A stretch of DNA of 64,000 bases from Cristatella mucedo. Lineage: Eukaryota > Bryozoa > Phylactolaemata > Cristatellidae. The notes beneath the pieces were generated by a model. The model was not told where the DNA came from. It did not search any database and saw only the letters and a list, made by a program, of their open reading frames with translations. Of the stretch, positions 50,501 to 61,600 are shown one piece after another. Both the position numbers and the translations under genes were made by a program. The stretch is taken from NCBI GenBank assembly GCA_009760855.2, contig WPIO01000039.1, forward strand, positions 57,001 through 121,000, read 5' to 3'. Each line of letters starts with the position of its first letter. Positions within the stretch are counted from its first letter, which is position 1.

Positions 50501-51860
50501 CTTATCCCTTGGTTGCTCTGCGAGAAACGCGACGGGAGACGTTAGAGATCACTAGACGCGCACGTCACTCGGCGACCTCCGCATGCGCCGGCTCGCTCCA
50601 CATCCGGCCATATCCGGCGGCGGCCCTCGCCACATCCGGCCATATCCGGCGGCGGCCCTCGCCACATCCGGCCATATCCGGCGGCGGCCCTCGCCACATC
50701 CGGCCATATCCGGCGGCGGCCCTCGCCACATCCGGCCATATCCGGCGGAGGCCCTCGCCACATCCGGCCATATCCGGCGGAGGCCCTCGCGGGCGCGTGC
50801 GCGAACGCACCTTCGCGTGGAACTTGCAGTACACGGCCTCGCCCTTGGCGTTCACCATTTTGAACGTGTGGCTGCCGAAGCCATGCATGAACCGATAGCC
50901 GTCGGGAATTCCGCGGTCCGAAAAGAGAAACGACACTTGGTGCAGCGACTCCGGCCGCAAGGTGAGGAAATCCCAAAACATGTCGGCATCCTGGACGAAC
51001 GTAACTGCACGGTACCTTCTCCGCGCGGCGAGCGAGCGTGCGCTTGGTCGGGGGGGGGGACGTGCGCGCGAGCGTGGACAGTCGCACCCGGAGATACGTC
51101 CGCGAGCACCTTGCGGCCGGCTGGCATGCGAGCGCACTAGCTCGCCTCGAGCCACCGCCATTCAAAAGGCCGCCGCGAGATCCCTTATCGAAGCGTTCCT
51201 GGCGCCATTTACCTTGAGGTGTGTCTGCGGGTTCCTCTTTTGCGAATGAATGAAGTGCTGAAACTGTAAAAGCGCGCGCCAACCATGCACGCATGCATTG
51301 TCCAGCACCGGCACTGTGTGCTCGCTGCATTGCAGCGCGAAACGCTCGCCGAACATGGGAGCTCACGAGGAAAGGATCCCTAATGAAAAATATCGGCGTG
51401 TTGTTTGCGACGAGGTCCCAGTTACCAGCCTCCGTATAGAACTTCATGGCGAAGCCACGAGGGTCGCGTACGGTGTCAGCGGAGCCGCTCTCGCCGCCTG
51501 CGAGGAGAAAACCAAAACAAGCACTGGCCGCTCGCGCCGCCAGTCGATTCGTCACCCGTCGAGGCCGAGTTAGTTAGTCCGTTAGTTATTCCGCCGCCGA
51601 TGTCCTACTTACGTTAGGTCCTTCGTTATGTATTTACAGTTGGTGTGTAACGATATACCAACTGCGAGTTGTCAAAAAGGAAAAGGGGGAGATAATTGCA
51701 CATTTTAATATGCAACTAACGAAAGTCCTGGTTTGACCAAGGCGTTTAAGGCGATTTGCCTCTACTGAACGAGGTCAAGGTGAACGGATTTGATGACCAA
51801 TATCATGCGGCAGCGGCGGCAGCCACCAGCGGCATCGGCTCGGCAGCACCATCACCAGCA

Positions 51861-51892
<32 letters not shown>

Positions 51893-53376
51893 GGGATGAG
51901 CTAGGCCGCGGCGAATGAACACTTACTGACTTGAGAAAAACGAACGGCGACGGGAGTCCGCTTGCCGACCTTTTCGAAAATGGCGGCTTTGCAGTACCTC
52001 GTGATGTCGTTCGTCACCTCGAAAAATCCGAACGCGCCTGCAGCGGACGGGCGGCGGCGTCGCTCGAGGGCGTCGCTTGAGATCGAGCGCGGAGCTCGGC
52101 CAGCGGCGCTCAGCGGCGGCGCTCGGCGGCGGCTGCGCTCACCGCTGCCTTTGGCGTGCACCACCCTTTCGGGCACCCGCTCGCGGTCGAAGTGCGCCGT
52201 CTCGTCGAGATAGGCGAAGTCCTCGAGCAGCAGCGGCCCGCGCTCTCCGACGCTGAGCGTGGCGTTCTTGTTGCCGATGGGCGAGCCATCGCTCGTCGTG
52301 AGCTTCTCCGGCTCCTTAAACCGAGCGACGGAGCAGATTAACGCAGCGCTCGCGACGCTCCGTCGTGAGCTGGCAATCCCCCGCGCCAGTCGTTCGGGCG
52401 GCTCAATGGCGAGCGCGCTCCGCCTGCTCGCTCGCTCGCTCGCCGACCGAGCTCGCATGCGGCAGGGGAAGAAAGCCGGCAGCAGGTGCCTCCCGAAAAA
52501 CGGTCGCCTCGAACGGAAACAGCTACTAGTCCGCTGCTGGTTGGTTCAGTGGAGTCAGTGGCTGCATTCGAGACTCGAGAACGAGCGCCTTTTCATCTTC
52601 GGCAAGTGTAGCAGCGCACGGAGGAGGATATCAAACCCGAGTTCTGACCCCCCCCCGATGCTGCTGCACAGTGGGCGTAGGAGAAGACTAACCACGCGGT
52701 CGCTGACGGAATAATCCGCTCCACTTGCCCACGATTCCTTCGTAAGCGATAGGCGTCGAACTGCCGTCAGGAGATTCGGTCCGAAACGCGCACGACAGCC
52801 AAAGGCAGACGACACTTTCCCAAAAGGCATTTAGGTAAGGCGCTCCGAATTAATTTAGTTGTCTTGGAATTAAGATCGGCTACTAGTTTTTTCCCCAGCC
52901 GGGACCAATGGCTTCTCTCATTTGACTCGTGCGCGCGAAAATAGAATGAAGCTCGAAGCCCGAACGACTGGCGCGGGGGAGCTGACGTTCGCTCTGGACG
53001 AGCCCAGGCAGAGGCTCTGAGCAGAGAGAGCTTCGCTCTGGACGAGCCCAGGCAGAGGCTCTGAGCAGAGAGAGAGCTGCGCTCTGGACGAGCCCAGGCA
53101 GAGGTTCTGAGCAGAGTGAGCTGCGCTCTGGACGAGCCCAGGCAGAGGCTCTGAGCAGAGAGAGCTGCGCTCTGGACGAGCCCAGGCAGAGGCTCTGAGC
53201 AGAGAGAGCTGCGCTCTGGACGAGCCCAGGCAGAGGCTTTGAGCAGAGAGAGCTGCGCTCTGGACGAGCCCAGGCAGAGGCTTTGAGCAGAGAGAGCTGC
53301 GCTCTGGACTCACGCGGCCTCTCTGCGATTCCTTGTAGCGATTCAGCTGCTCGGCAGCCGCGTCTCTGCCCGCCAT
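47424..53376 (-). CDS. CAT: Catalase, complete, 10 exons
   Basis: Exons in coding order: 53376-53314, 52314-52143, 52037-51927, 51497-51367, 51263-51213, 50990-50811, 50517-50326, 49249-48958, 47918-47764 and 47588-47424. They join to 1512 nt and 503 aa with every phase matching. The enzyme splits H2O2 into water and oxygen with haem b. His74 (RVVHAKG), Asn147 (LVANNTP) and the haem ligand Tyr357 ([14 protein letters not shown]) are present, each one residue before the human numbering. The NADPH- and tetramer-forming regions align well ([34 protein letters not shown]). Intron 7 has a GC donor. The protein ends LDEE, about 24 residues before the human end, with no PTS1-like tripeptide. Introns 1, 6 and 8 hold minisatellites. 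Confidence 0.97.
47764..47918 (-). CDS. CAT: Catalase exon 9
   Basis: Encodes [14 protein letters not shown] to QVGTFWDK, phases 1 to 0. Confidence 0.95.
48023..48665. repeat. 18-bp minisatellite in catalase intron 8, about 35 copies
   Basis: The unit is GCGGCGGCACCGGAGGAG. Variants are in blocks: the first three copies read ACGGG, the middle block ACCGG, and the last eight or so ACAGG (+ strand order). One 17-bp copy lies near 48215. All the 200-480 codon frames here are artefacts of the 18-bp period. Confidence 0.98.
48958..49249 (-). CDS. CAT: Catalase exon 8 (haem ligand exon)
   Basis: Encodes [15 protein letters not shown] to [11 protein letters not shown] and carries the proximal haem ligand Tyr. 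It is the exon copied in the two pseudogene fragments at 54.5 and 59.9 kb. Confidence 0.97.
50326..50517 (-). CDS. CAT: Catalase exon 7 (GC donor)
   Basis: Encodes [14 protein letters not shown] to NPFDLTK. The donor reads AAG/GCGAGT: GC replaces GT, but all other donor positions fit U1. The homologous position and phase agree with exon 8. Confidence 0.95.
50601..50790. repeat. 32-bp minisatellite in catalase intron 6, about 6 copies
   Basis: The unit contains CATATCCGGCGGCGGCCCTC and CCACATCCGG. The last two copies (+ strand order) have GGAGG for GGCGG. It starts 20 bp beyond the exon 6 donor. Confidence 0.97.
50811..50990 (-). CDS. CAT: Catalase exon 6
   Basis: Encodes [20 protein letters not shown] to AVYCKFHAK. 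Acceptor TTCGTCCAG, donor GTGCGT, phase 0. Confidence 0.96.
51213..51263 (-). CDS. CAT: Catalase exon 5 (51 nt)
   Basis: Encodes [17 protein letters not shown], an almost invariant catalase segment. Acceptor CTTTTACAG, donor GTAAAT. Confidence 0.95.
51367..51497 (-). CDS. CAT: Catalase exon 4 (catalytic Asn)
   Basis: Encodes [15 protein letters not shown] to IRDPFL, including [10 protein letters not shown]. Donor GTGAGC. Confidence 0.96.
51858..51893. repeat. (CTG)11 repeat in catalase intron 3
   Basis: Uninterrupted CTG on +, which is CAG in the transcript, about 35 bp after the exon 3 donor. Confidence 0.95.
51927..52037 (-). CDS. CAT: Catalase exon 3
   Basis: Encodes [20 protein letters not shown] to VRFSQV. 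Acceptor GCTGCAG, donor GTAAGT, phase 1 on both sides. Confidence 0.95.
52143..52314 (-). CDS. CAT: Catalase exon 2 (catalytic His)
   Basis: Encodes [15 protein letters not shown] to RVVHAKGS. The acceptor TCGGTTTAAG is the weakest in the gene. Confidence 0.93.
52991..53310. repeat. 44-bp minisatellite in catalase intron 1, about 7 copies
   Basis: The unit contains GCTCTGGACGAGCCCAGGCA and GAGGCTCTGAGCAGAGAGAG. It ends 3 bp from the exon 1 donor. The corresponding site in arm B lacks it. Confidence 0.97.
53314..53376 (-). CDS. CAT: Catalase exon 1
   Basis: Encodes [21 protein letters not shown], like the short hydrophilic start of animal catalases. Donor GTGAGT, phase 0. Confidence 0.92.
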
Positions 53377-53434
53377 AAGTCAGCCGATGCGGAAAACGAA
53401 ATCCGACGCTAAAACAACCGTTTCGACGGGCGCC

Positions 53435-53448
53435 CCTTTTTATTTATC
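53435..53448 (-). promoter_or_regulatory. TATA-like box of catalase
   Basis: GATAAATAAAAAGG lies about 60 bp upstream of the ATG. It is conserved in arm B at 60868-60882 although the exon there is lost. Confidence 0.5.
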
Positions 53449-53849
53449 GGTCGGCGTTGAAAAACATCGACCGTCGCCCTTGTCTCCGCCACTCGGGCGG
53501 TGACAAGGGCGGCCAAAAAAAACTGAATTGGGTCCGCTTCGCTGATTTCACTCGAGCCTGCCCTTCGCGACGAGCCCTGTGGCTTCACGGGCTGGCGAGC
53601 ATAGGAATGCCAATATTTGTTGCGTTGTCAGCCGGGGCCATTTAACTGGAAAAAAGGTGAAGGTAAAGTCAGTTTCGGCTGCGTCCGGTGGGCCGGCCGG
53701 CCACCGAAGCCCCTAGCGTAGCGAAGCTTCGCCTCGAAGCTCAGCGACCCACCCTCGAGTCCGGCTCTCCAGCCCAAGAGCCTCCTGCTCGTGTCGAACG
53801 CTGCCCACTGCTGCGCCAGCAGTTTCGCCGTGGGCAGAAACGGCGCGTG

Positions 53850-54255
53850 CGCTGACCTCGGCGTGACCTGATCGCGTGCGCTGACCTGATCGCGTGCGCT
53901 GACCTGATCGCGTGCGCTGACCTGATCGCGTGCGCTGACCTCGGCGCGTGCGCTGACCTCGGCGCGTGCGCTGACCTCGGCGCGTGCGCTGACCTCGGCG
54001 CGTGCGCTGACCTCGGCGCGTGCGCTGACCTCGGCGCGTGCGCTGACCTCGGCGCGTGCGCTGACCTCGGCGCGTGCGCTGACCTCGGCGCGTGCGCTGA
54101 CCTCGGCGCGTGCGCTGACCTCGGCGCGTGCGCTGACCTCGGCGCGTGCGCTGACCTCGGCGCGTGCGCTGACCTCGGCGCGTGCGCTGACCTCGGCGCG
54201 TGCGCTGACCTCGGCGCGTGCGCTGACCTCGGCGCGTGCGCTGACCTCGGCGCTC
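53850..54255. repeat. 18-bp minisatellite upstream of catalase, about 22 copies
   Basis: The unit is GCGTGCGCTGACCTCGGC. The four leftmost copies read CTGATC in place of CTCGGC. It is absent at the matching point of arm B. Confidence 0.98.
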
Positions 54256-54439
54256 GCTCAGCTCGGCGGCTCGGAGCGGCCAATGGAGAACCTGCAGCCG
54301 TCGCCTAGCTCGGGGCTGGAGGTTCGCCGCCTTCTGGCAGCTGGCTGGCGGGCAGAAGACACTCGTTAGCACGAGGACATAAAAAAAACAAGAGCGGCAA
54401 AGCCGACGCAACGGCGGCTCCGGCCGTTCCGATATCAAG

Positions 54440-54690
54440 GTTGTCGCCGTAGCACATCGGGCCGTCGCGTTGGTAGTTTCTGACCTTGGCTTTGTACGGA
54501 CAGTTGACAGGCAGCTGCAGGTGCGCCGAGCCGGTGCTGCTGCATGTCGGCGTAGGATAAAAGCCGGCCCTGCAGAACCTTGTCGGGGCTCGGTTGAGTT
54601 GAATGGCCATCGGCTCGACTCGGAAAAGTAGTGGGCCGGGCTCCTGTCCAGCGGCAGCCTGCCGACAGGTGTGAGCGGAAAACGTGTTTT
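54440..54690 (-). pseudogene. Catalase exon 8 fragment (arm A copy)
   Basis: Starts within exon 8 at the PVGKL position and ends at MCYGDN. Internal deletions remove parts around [10 protein letters not shown] and the ANY of GANYL. The donor site is gone. It lies about 1.1 kb upstream of the real gene in the same orientation. Confidence 0.92.
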
Positions 54691-56999
54691 CACCCGATGG
54701 CTGAGCGGAACTTCAAACCGGTTTAAAAAGGTTCTTAACGCCGCTCCCCTCCCGCTTCGCCCGGTCAAGAAACCAGTTTGAACCGGTATTTTGATGAACT
54801 TCAGCTATAAGGTAAACTACCCGCTTTTATAAAAATGCATTACTACATGTTGCAGCAGGAAGTTGTCATTTGATTGCGAAACAATGCAAGGCAACAGAAG
54901 GGCGATGTTTACTTCAAAAAAATGTTTATGAGTATACAATGGCAACCAATGGCATCCAAGCTTTCTGATTTTTCCGCCGGCCATGAAGAGCGGCGTGGTT
55001 TCGTCTGGCCTAATGTGCCTTCTTGATCTCCTGAAATGGTCTAGTAATCCGACAATTCTGCCGACCGTTGCCTTACTTATTGCCTAAAAAGATATCCAAG
55101 ATCTGGGGCGCTGTAAAAATGTATTATTATTCTTTCTCTTCCATCGCTCTGCAGTAACATTAATACAAATGCTTGCTTGTGGTAACTGTGTTATTGAGCT
55201 TCTATAGATACTATTGTATAAGGATACGCCCACATAATCTTTTCTAATTCAGCTAGCAGCCCAAATATTGCAATTTACGTGAACATGCCGTCCACACGTT
55301 ACCAAGGAGAAAAACCAGAGAGTTCCAATATGTCCCTTTTTTAGTGCAGACTCCAAGTATAGGTGGTATGACATTTTTTCCCCGCTTACTTTAGGCACAG
55401 GTGAATATTGAATCACTATTTTTAACAAAGAATGAACAAGTTAAATTGTTTACCTGATGACATCTTAAGAGTCGCATGAGCACATCCATCCTCACCGTAA
55501 TCTGTTCGGAAAAAAGCACGTCCACAGCATGTCTATTGCAATGTATTCCCGCTCCGTAAGAGCTCGACTCACCAGCACAGCCACTGCACGTGGAGTATTA
55601 TTGCTCTCCACCCTGACCCAGCAGCTTTGACCTACTATAATGAATTCTCGCCAAAAGACCTAGCAATAAGTTCAATAAAAAGGCCCAGCCGTTAGCAGAC
55701 AGGCAGTAGCACAAATCAAACAGCCATAATTATTAATCTCGAGTGCAGGAGGACATTAAAGGGTAATACATTCGCTAAAGTTTGCTGGAGCTGCACCGAG
55801 GTCGGCAGCCAAAGGTAAAGTGCTGATCAAGGTTATGACATTTACAGCTTATCTATCAGGCTAACACACTTTACCGACCAACAAGTTACTCTTGCAAAAG
55901 CCGGTGCACCGTTTGAAAGAAGTATGCTCACTAACTAACTGAGCATTGATGCAATTGTGTCGGCTCATACGTTGATTCCCTAATCAAGGTGAACTAGGCC
56001 TGAGCTTCCCCACTATTACGTCACTGCTCCGAAGCTGGCAAAAAGACCCTAACATAGTGCTGCATGATAGGTGCCAAATCTAGGCTCTGCCACTTGTTCA
56101 GGCTATTAAAGAGAGTGACGTTGGAGAATTTTGATATGCCTTTATCGAATCAGCGATTGTATCTGTATTCTCTACATACACGCTGATCATCAGCAGCAGT
56201 CAAAGCATTGAGCTGGGCTTCAATGTTTCTTTTTGAGCACCCGGCTTCTCTAACTTTCAGGTTCCCAACACATCATTTGGCCGGTGGCAGGCAAACGACA
56301 TCTGCTTTCGCCTGATCTTACAAGTTACAGCAGGTATTTCTATGTAAATCGATAGTTTAAATCATTAGATTTATGGAAAGATTGACTATTCGTAAATACG
56401 GTAGCTAAGGATGGTTCGCGGTTTCAAGATGAAATCTGCTGGCATTGTCTGACGTGATAATCTATGGTTAGGCGGCATGCAACCCGAAGTCGAGTTGCAA
56501 TCAGGCAGCGGCTCAGTAGGTGCACGTGCAGCGGGTGATCTGCAGAAGGCTTTTCGCCATCGTGAATCGTGAAGTTAAGCGACGGCACACAAACAGCGTA
56601 GCGCGCTCCAGCAGCAGACGTAAATTCTTCAGAGTCTTGCAGTGCAGCGGGACACAACCGCTGTCCCCCGTGTCAACGTTGGAACCCTCTTATCTGGGTC
56701 CGCTTGGCCCTTCCTTCCTTCCCAGGAGCAGCACGGCCTCCTTCTGAGAAGCGACCCTAGCCAGCGAGTCACAACTTAACGCCAGACTAAATGCCAGCGA
56801 AAAGTGCCATTCAGGCGGGGTGGCAGACAGTGCCTTTCGACGCAGGACTTTGTTTGTGGTATGGAAATACAGCGTACCTCCGTGCCCAAGATTAATTGAG
56901 CGTCACTGTTTACTCTAATTCGGACAGATGAATCTAGATGTGGGCAGGCGATCGTCTGCTTTGTTCTGACACTCGTACACGACTATTTTTTATCAATAC

Positions 57000-57130
57000 A
57001 ATGGTGCCTCAGCTTACAAGTTTTATTCGTTCCGTGCCGGAGCTCGTAACTCAAATTACTCTAATGTCAAATCAATTCTACCCATTGAAATAAATTGAAA
57101 TGCCATTAAGCCGTAATCGACCCCCCAAAA
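57000..57130. mobile_element. Probable MITE-like repeat
   Basis: The string TTCGTTCCGTGCCGGAGCTC followed by GTAACTCAAATTACTC and CCCATTGAAATAAATTGAAA resembles a repeat I recall from many animal genomes. Ends and target duplications are not visible. Confidence 0.4.
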
Positions 57131-59089
57131 ACGCTGCGATTTGTTGACAAAAGTTTTTACATTAAAAAAATGACTTTATAAATAACGCATGTTTTAAAAG
57201 AAACAATACAATAGAATAGAATGTCTTGCAATAAACGGGTTTAATCACCCCTAATGCCTAGGAATAACTTGGGAGATCAGACGACTTGAAGATGCTAACA
57301 GAGTTAGAGGTGAAAGGCTGAACTGAATATCTGAATCTTATTCGCCAATTTTTGCCCTTTTCGCCCTGGGCTTTCCTCTCTTTCAGTTTATTGGCTGGGC
57401 GTTTATGCGAATGCGCTGATTGTTATCAGTTATGCGATGAACTTTCACACGACGATATTGCCTAAATGAAGTACATTACATACTCAGCTGTTCCTGCCGT
57501 ATTCGGATTTAACACCGGACTGTGACAATCCTGGGCGTCCAAGTCCAAGCAAAGACTTAGCAAGTAGCCAATCATGGACGCAGCTCAGGCCACTCCCACT
57601 GCCCTGCTTTGAAAGGAATGGCGGAGCGTGGTGTTCGGGAGGGGGGGGGGGGGTGGTGCGACTTGACCGGTGAACTCGTCGATGCGTTCCACGCAAGTCT
57701 TCGTTTATGGGACACTCTGAGCTCGGTGTTTAAAAATCAGATTTTGAGGCGGCGAGTGGTAAAGGCTATAGCGGACATGTTTCATTCTACATTCGAGAGA
57801 TGTGCTACAGCTATCCAATGAACGCTCAGTGGGCGGAGCGAGTAGAAAGCCAGACTTGGAGACTGCCGTTCTAACCTCAAACAAAAAGGAAGACAGAAGT
57901 TAGACTCAACTAGGTAGGAAGCATGTAGGCAGCAAGATTCGCCGTCGACACCAGGCTTAAGCCACGGCAGCCGAAGCACCCAACCCCAGTAAAATCTCAT
58001 GCCACAATCATTTCAACGCACGATATCCCGCGACTCCACACTTCATCTGCTGCTTTTATCTAAAATCATTTCAAAAGAGCTACCGAGCTACTCGCTCAAC
58101 CCAACCGCCCACACAGCTGCGACTTGGGGGTGGGGGGTTTCACGCCTACCGCCGACGGGCACCTCAAGGCGGCCCTCTTCGACAGTCGTCTTGTGCCTTC
58201 CATGCACTGATGATCTGGTCGCCCATCAGCGAACGGAAGTGAAGCCCCCAAACCCCCTGTCCCAACACTTTGAATGTAGCAATCCTTTAAAGATCACCGC
58301 ATTATTTTAAGTGCTTAAGGGTCACGTGGCAGGTACAAATTGCTCTGGGGTCATCTGACTACCTGTGTTGAATGCGGTAGGAACAGTAGTGTGGACAGAC
58401 GCTTCAGTGTCTATCGGTAGAGCAGTGGGCTGGCACTCCCGGAGCTGAAGTTATCATTCCCGCTCAAGGCGAGACTCTTGTTCAACATTTAGTGACGCAC
58501 AATTGAGTTCGTGAGCACATACAAGACCATTTGCAAAGACAAAGCGAAAGCTGTGACGAGCGATCTCTTCCCAATCCCAGTCGTTGGAATGTCATTATGG
58601 GCCTGAGCATTAGGGCATAGGAAGCCGGCAGCGGGCATGGGGGCACATGAAGCCGGCCTGGGCATTTGGGCACAGGAAACTGGCCTGAGCAATGGGGGGA
58701 GAGCAGGAAGCCTATTCGCTGAGTTTCAAGCATGTCATGGGCTGACGTATAGTTATGGGGGGCACGTGGTTTCAGGATTGGACTGCCAGACCAGCTCCTT
58801 GTTTGGCCTGACCGGCGCGAGGGCCTTAGTTAACGTTGCAGTATTAGCTGTTCTAGGAATAGGCTTGCGACAGTCTCAAACATTTCATTGCTATCAGAAG
58901 CCTCCTAATGAAACACGCTTCTACTTGGCACACTGGGGCAATACTCTGTAGGGACTATTGCTACTAGGTCGACGAGGTTGCAAGGAAGAATCTGCAGCCA
59001 TAGAATACCACAGTCTCCATTGGTCGTACAAAGAGAGATCTCTAGTTGGCAGTATAATGAAATTGAGGGGTCAATACATCAAGCCATTG

Positions 59090-59430
59090 TTTCCCTAATG
59101 CTGTAAGTCATTACTTGCTGGTCTTCCGGCTTGTGCAATCAAGCAAGCGCTTAGAGCTTGTGCAAAACTCTGCAGCTAGGCTTGTGAATCGTGAGCGTCG
59201 CAGTTGCCATATCAAACCACTACTCGCCGACCTGCACTAGCTCCCATTCCAGCAATGCATCGACTTCAAGGTTCTATTACTCACTTGTGGGTCTCTCTAT
59301 TTTTTGGCTCCAGCCTACCTATCAGCTTTACTATTCTAACAGGCTGAGTGAGCATCGTACCACTCACTTTTCGGAATTTAATAATTTCTCTGAGCGCTAT
59401 ATTAAATGTATTATTTTTATTATTATCAAT
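59090..59430 (+). mobile_element. L2-type LINE fragment
   Basis: An RT thumb remnant (LLAGLPACAI-like and ARLVNRERRSCH blocks) joins directly to the terminal tail GAGCGCTATATTAAATG. Confidence 0.75.
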
Positions 59431-59769
59431 TACTAGCAGCTATAAGTGGGCTTTTTAGAAACTATAAGACCTTAGTTTAATTAAAAACGTTTCTAAATTA
59501 GATTGAGACTTTGGATAAGATGGTAAAATACCAATTGCTTTTCCAACATCTTTCATAACTCTCTTTGCAAAGTCAGACCACTTCTCACCAACGTTTCTCT
59601 TTGCAAGACTCGTGCCTGCTTTACTATAGTCCTGGAAGAAATTTTCTTTAAATTAAAATAACTATCGCCCTCCTGCAGCTGAACCTCGTATCCTACGCGT
59701 GTTTACTGTTATACAGCGTCATTCTGCGATATGTAGCAGCATTCATTTTATAAAAACATGATATTTACC

Positions 59770-61600
59770 CGATAGTCGAGGTTCCTCAAAATACCGATTT
59801 AAACCGGTTTATTGCCAAAGGCGAAGTGTGAGCGTAGCTACGTTTAGAACCGCTTAAAACCGGTTTGAAGTTCCGCAGCCATCGGGTATAGAAAAACACG
59901 TTTTCGCTCGTGCCTGTGGGCAAGTTTACACTGGACCGGAACCCGGCCAACAAATTTGCCGACGTCGAGCAGATGGCCTTCAACCAGGCGAGCGTGGTGC
60001 CCGGCATGGTGAGCCGATCCACGACAGGATGCTGCAGGACCGGCTCTTCTCCTACGCAGCAGCGACGAGCAGCGGCACCTGCTCGGCTCCTGCTACCTGC
60101 AGCTGCCCATCAACACTGTCCGTACAAAGCCAAGGTCAGCAACTACCAGCGCGACGGCCCGATGTGCTACCGATGGCAACCAGGGTGAGCGCTTTCGTGC
60201 GGGAGCAGGATCAAGAGCAGCAGCAGCAGGAGCGATCGCCGCCTGGGCGGAACAGCCGTCGCCCGAGAACGAAGTCTGCGGCTGCGGCACAATTTGTCGC
60301 AGCCGCACAGCGGGTTCCTCCGCAGGCGCGAAACATTGGAGCGGCCGGAGCCGCCGCCTCGCTGAGCGGCCGGCTTGGCCGCTATTTTGTTTATTATCGA
60401 TTGGGGGAACTACGCGTGTCAGCCCTCGTGCTTGAAGTGTCCTCTGCCCGCCCGCCAGCCACCAGAAGGCATCCGTCAGCCCGAGCTACGCGCGACGGCT
60501 GCAGGTTCTCCGTATCGGCCGCTCCTCGAAAGCGCCTTTTCAATCGCTCGTTCGCGACAGCACGAGCGGGAAACTTTCGCGGGGCGCTGGCCTTAGCCGC
60601 CTAGCGTAGCGCGTGTGACCAGCTGGCCGCAGCCGACTTTACCTTCATCTTGTTTTCGGTTCAGTAGCCCCGGCCGGCTGACTAAGTATCGTTGTTTCGA
60701 TGCTCGCCAGCCCGTGACGCGGGGCCGACGCGGAGTTCGCCGCCGCGAACCGAACGCGACGTGGGTGGGGCGGCGGACACCCCCCTCCGATCAAGTTTTT
60801 TGGCCGTCTTTCGCCGCCCGAGCACGGCAGAGACAAGGGCGACGGTCGATTTTTTTCCACCGCCGACCGATAAATAAAAAGGCCGCCTGTCGAAATGGAG
60901 CGTTGCATTCGATTCGCAGGGCACGCCCGGGCGCGTCCAGAGCGAATTCCGGCCGCGTTCGACGTCCGACATTCGCGTCGTCTCGCGCCCGAGCTCTGTT
61001 CGGGCTCGGTTTTGTTCGTCGTTTTTTGCGTGCACGAGTCAAATGAGAGAAGCCATTGCTCCCGGCTGAAAAAACTAGTAGCCAATCTTAATTCTCGAAG
61101 ATTGAATTAAATTAATTCGCAGGGTCTTACCTAAATGCTTTTTGGGAAAGTGTCGTCTGCCTTTTAAGTACCAACCGTCGCCGTTGGTTGTCTCGTGCGA
61201 ACGTTTGCGTGCGTTTCGGACCGAATCTCCTGACGGAAGTGCGACTCCTACCGCTTACGAAGGTATCGTGGCGAGTGGAGCGGATTATTCAGCCGTCGAC
61301 GAAACGTCGAGCTTCTCCTTAGTGTGCGAATTAGCTAAGCGCGGTTAAGTCGTCTTATACGCACACTGAGCACCAGGGTCAGAACTCGGGTTTGATATCC
61401 TCCGTGCGCTGCTACACTTGCTGAAAACGAAAAGGCGGCGATTAGCACGCCACCGTACGCGAGTCTAACACTTCCGCCGCTCGGGCACGTATCCCGCTAA
61501 CCGATCAGTAGTGGATGGAGCCTGCTTCCGTTCGAGGCGACCGTTTTCGAGCGACGCCAGCCGCCGGCTTTCTTCGCCTGCCGAGAGCGCACGAGGGCAA
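59770..61600 (+). repeat. Inverted duplication, arm B
   Basis: A reverse-oriented, diverged copy of 52450-54795. It is shorter because it lacks the 18-bp and 44-bp arrays and about 100 bp covering exon 1 with its ATG. The TATA-like box and intron 1 blocks remain. Confidence 0.93.
59905..60195 (+). pseudogene. Catalase exon 8 fragment plus start of intron 8 (arm B copy)
   Basis: Begins at the same truncated point as the arm A copy. It keeps [15 protein letters not shown], and runs through frameshifts to MCY. The donor GTGAGCGCTT and about 120 bp of intron 8 sequence (GTCGCCCGAGAACGAAGTCT) follow. The intron sequence shows it came from genomic DNA, not from an mRNA copy. Confidence 0.93.

Larger units (their letters stand above)
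52450..54795 (-). repeat. Inverted duplication, arm A (catalase 5' end, promoter and exon 8 fragment)
   Basis: This reads, reverse complemented, against 59770-61600. Shared blocks in order are the AACCGGTTT-rich stretch at 54700-54790, the truncated exon 8 fragment, the CCAGAAGGC/CGACGGCTGCAGGTTCTCC block, CCCCGGCTGAC, the TATA-like promoter, intron 1 (ACGAGTCAAATGAGAGAAGC and CTTTTGGGAAAGTGTCGTC), GGTCAGAACTCGGGTTTGAT and CGGTCGCCTCGAACGGAAAC. Exon 1 and both minisatellites are absent from the other arm. Confidence 0.93.
54796..59769. other. Spacer of the inverted duplication; no gene assigned
   Basis: An L2-type tail lies at 55085-55135. A probable MITE lies at about 57000-57130, a degenerate repeat of about 26 bp at 58600-58695 and an L2 fragment at 59090-59430. 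A tRNA-like string (TCGGTAGAGCAGTGGG, then a weak B region) occurs at 58395-58465. No coding region was recognised. Confidence 0.45.

Noticed and set aside
47014-54255. CRISPR-like arrays
   Set aside because: The repeats are contiguous, without spacers, and lie in a spliced animal gene; they are minisatellites.
53713-54768. 351-codon minus-strand frame with RGQRTR repeats
   Set aside because: It is the shadow of the 18-bp array plus the broken exon 8 fragment, out of frame with catalase.
58395-58465. tRNA gene candidate
   Set aside because: It has a weak A box (TCGGTAGAGCAGTGGG), but the B box is poor and the arms do not fold into a full cloverleaf.
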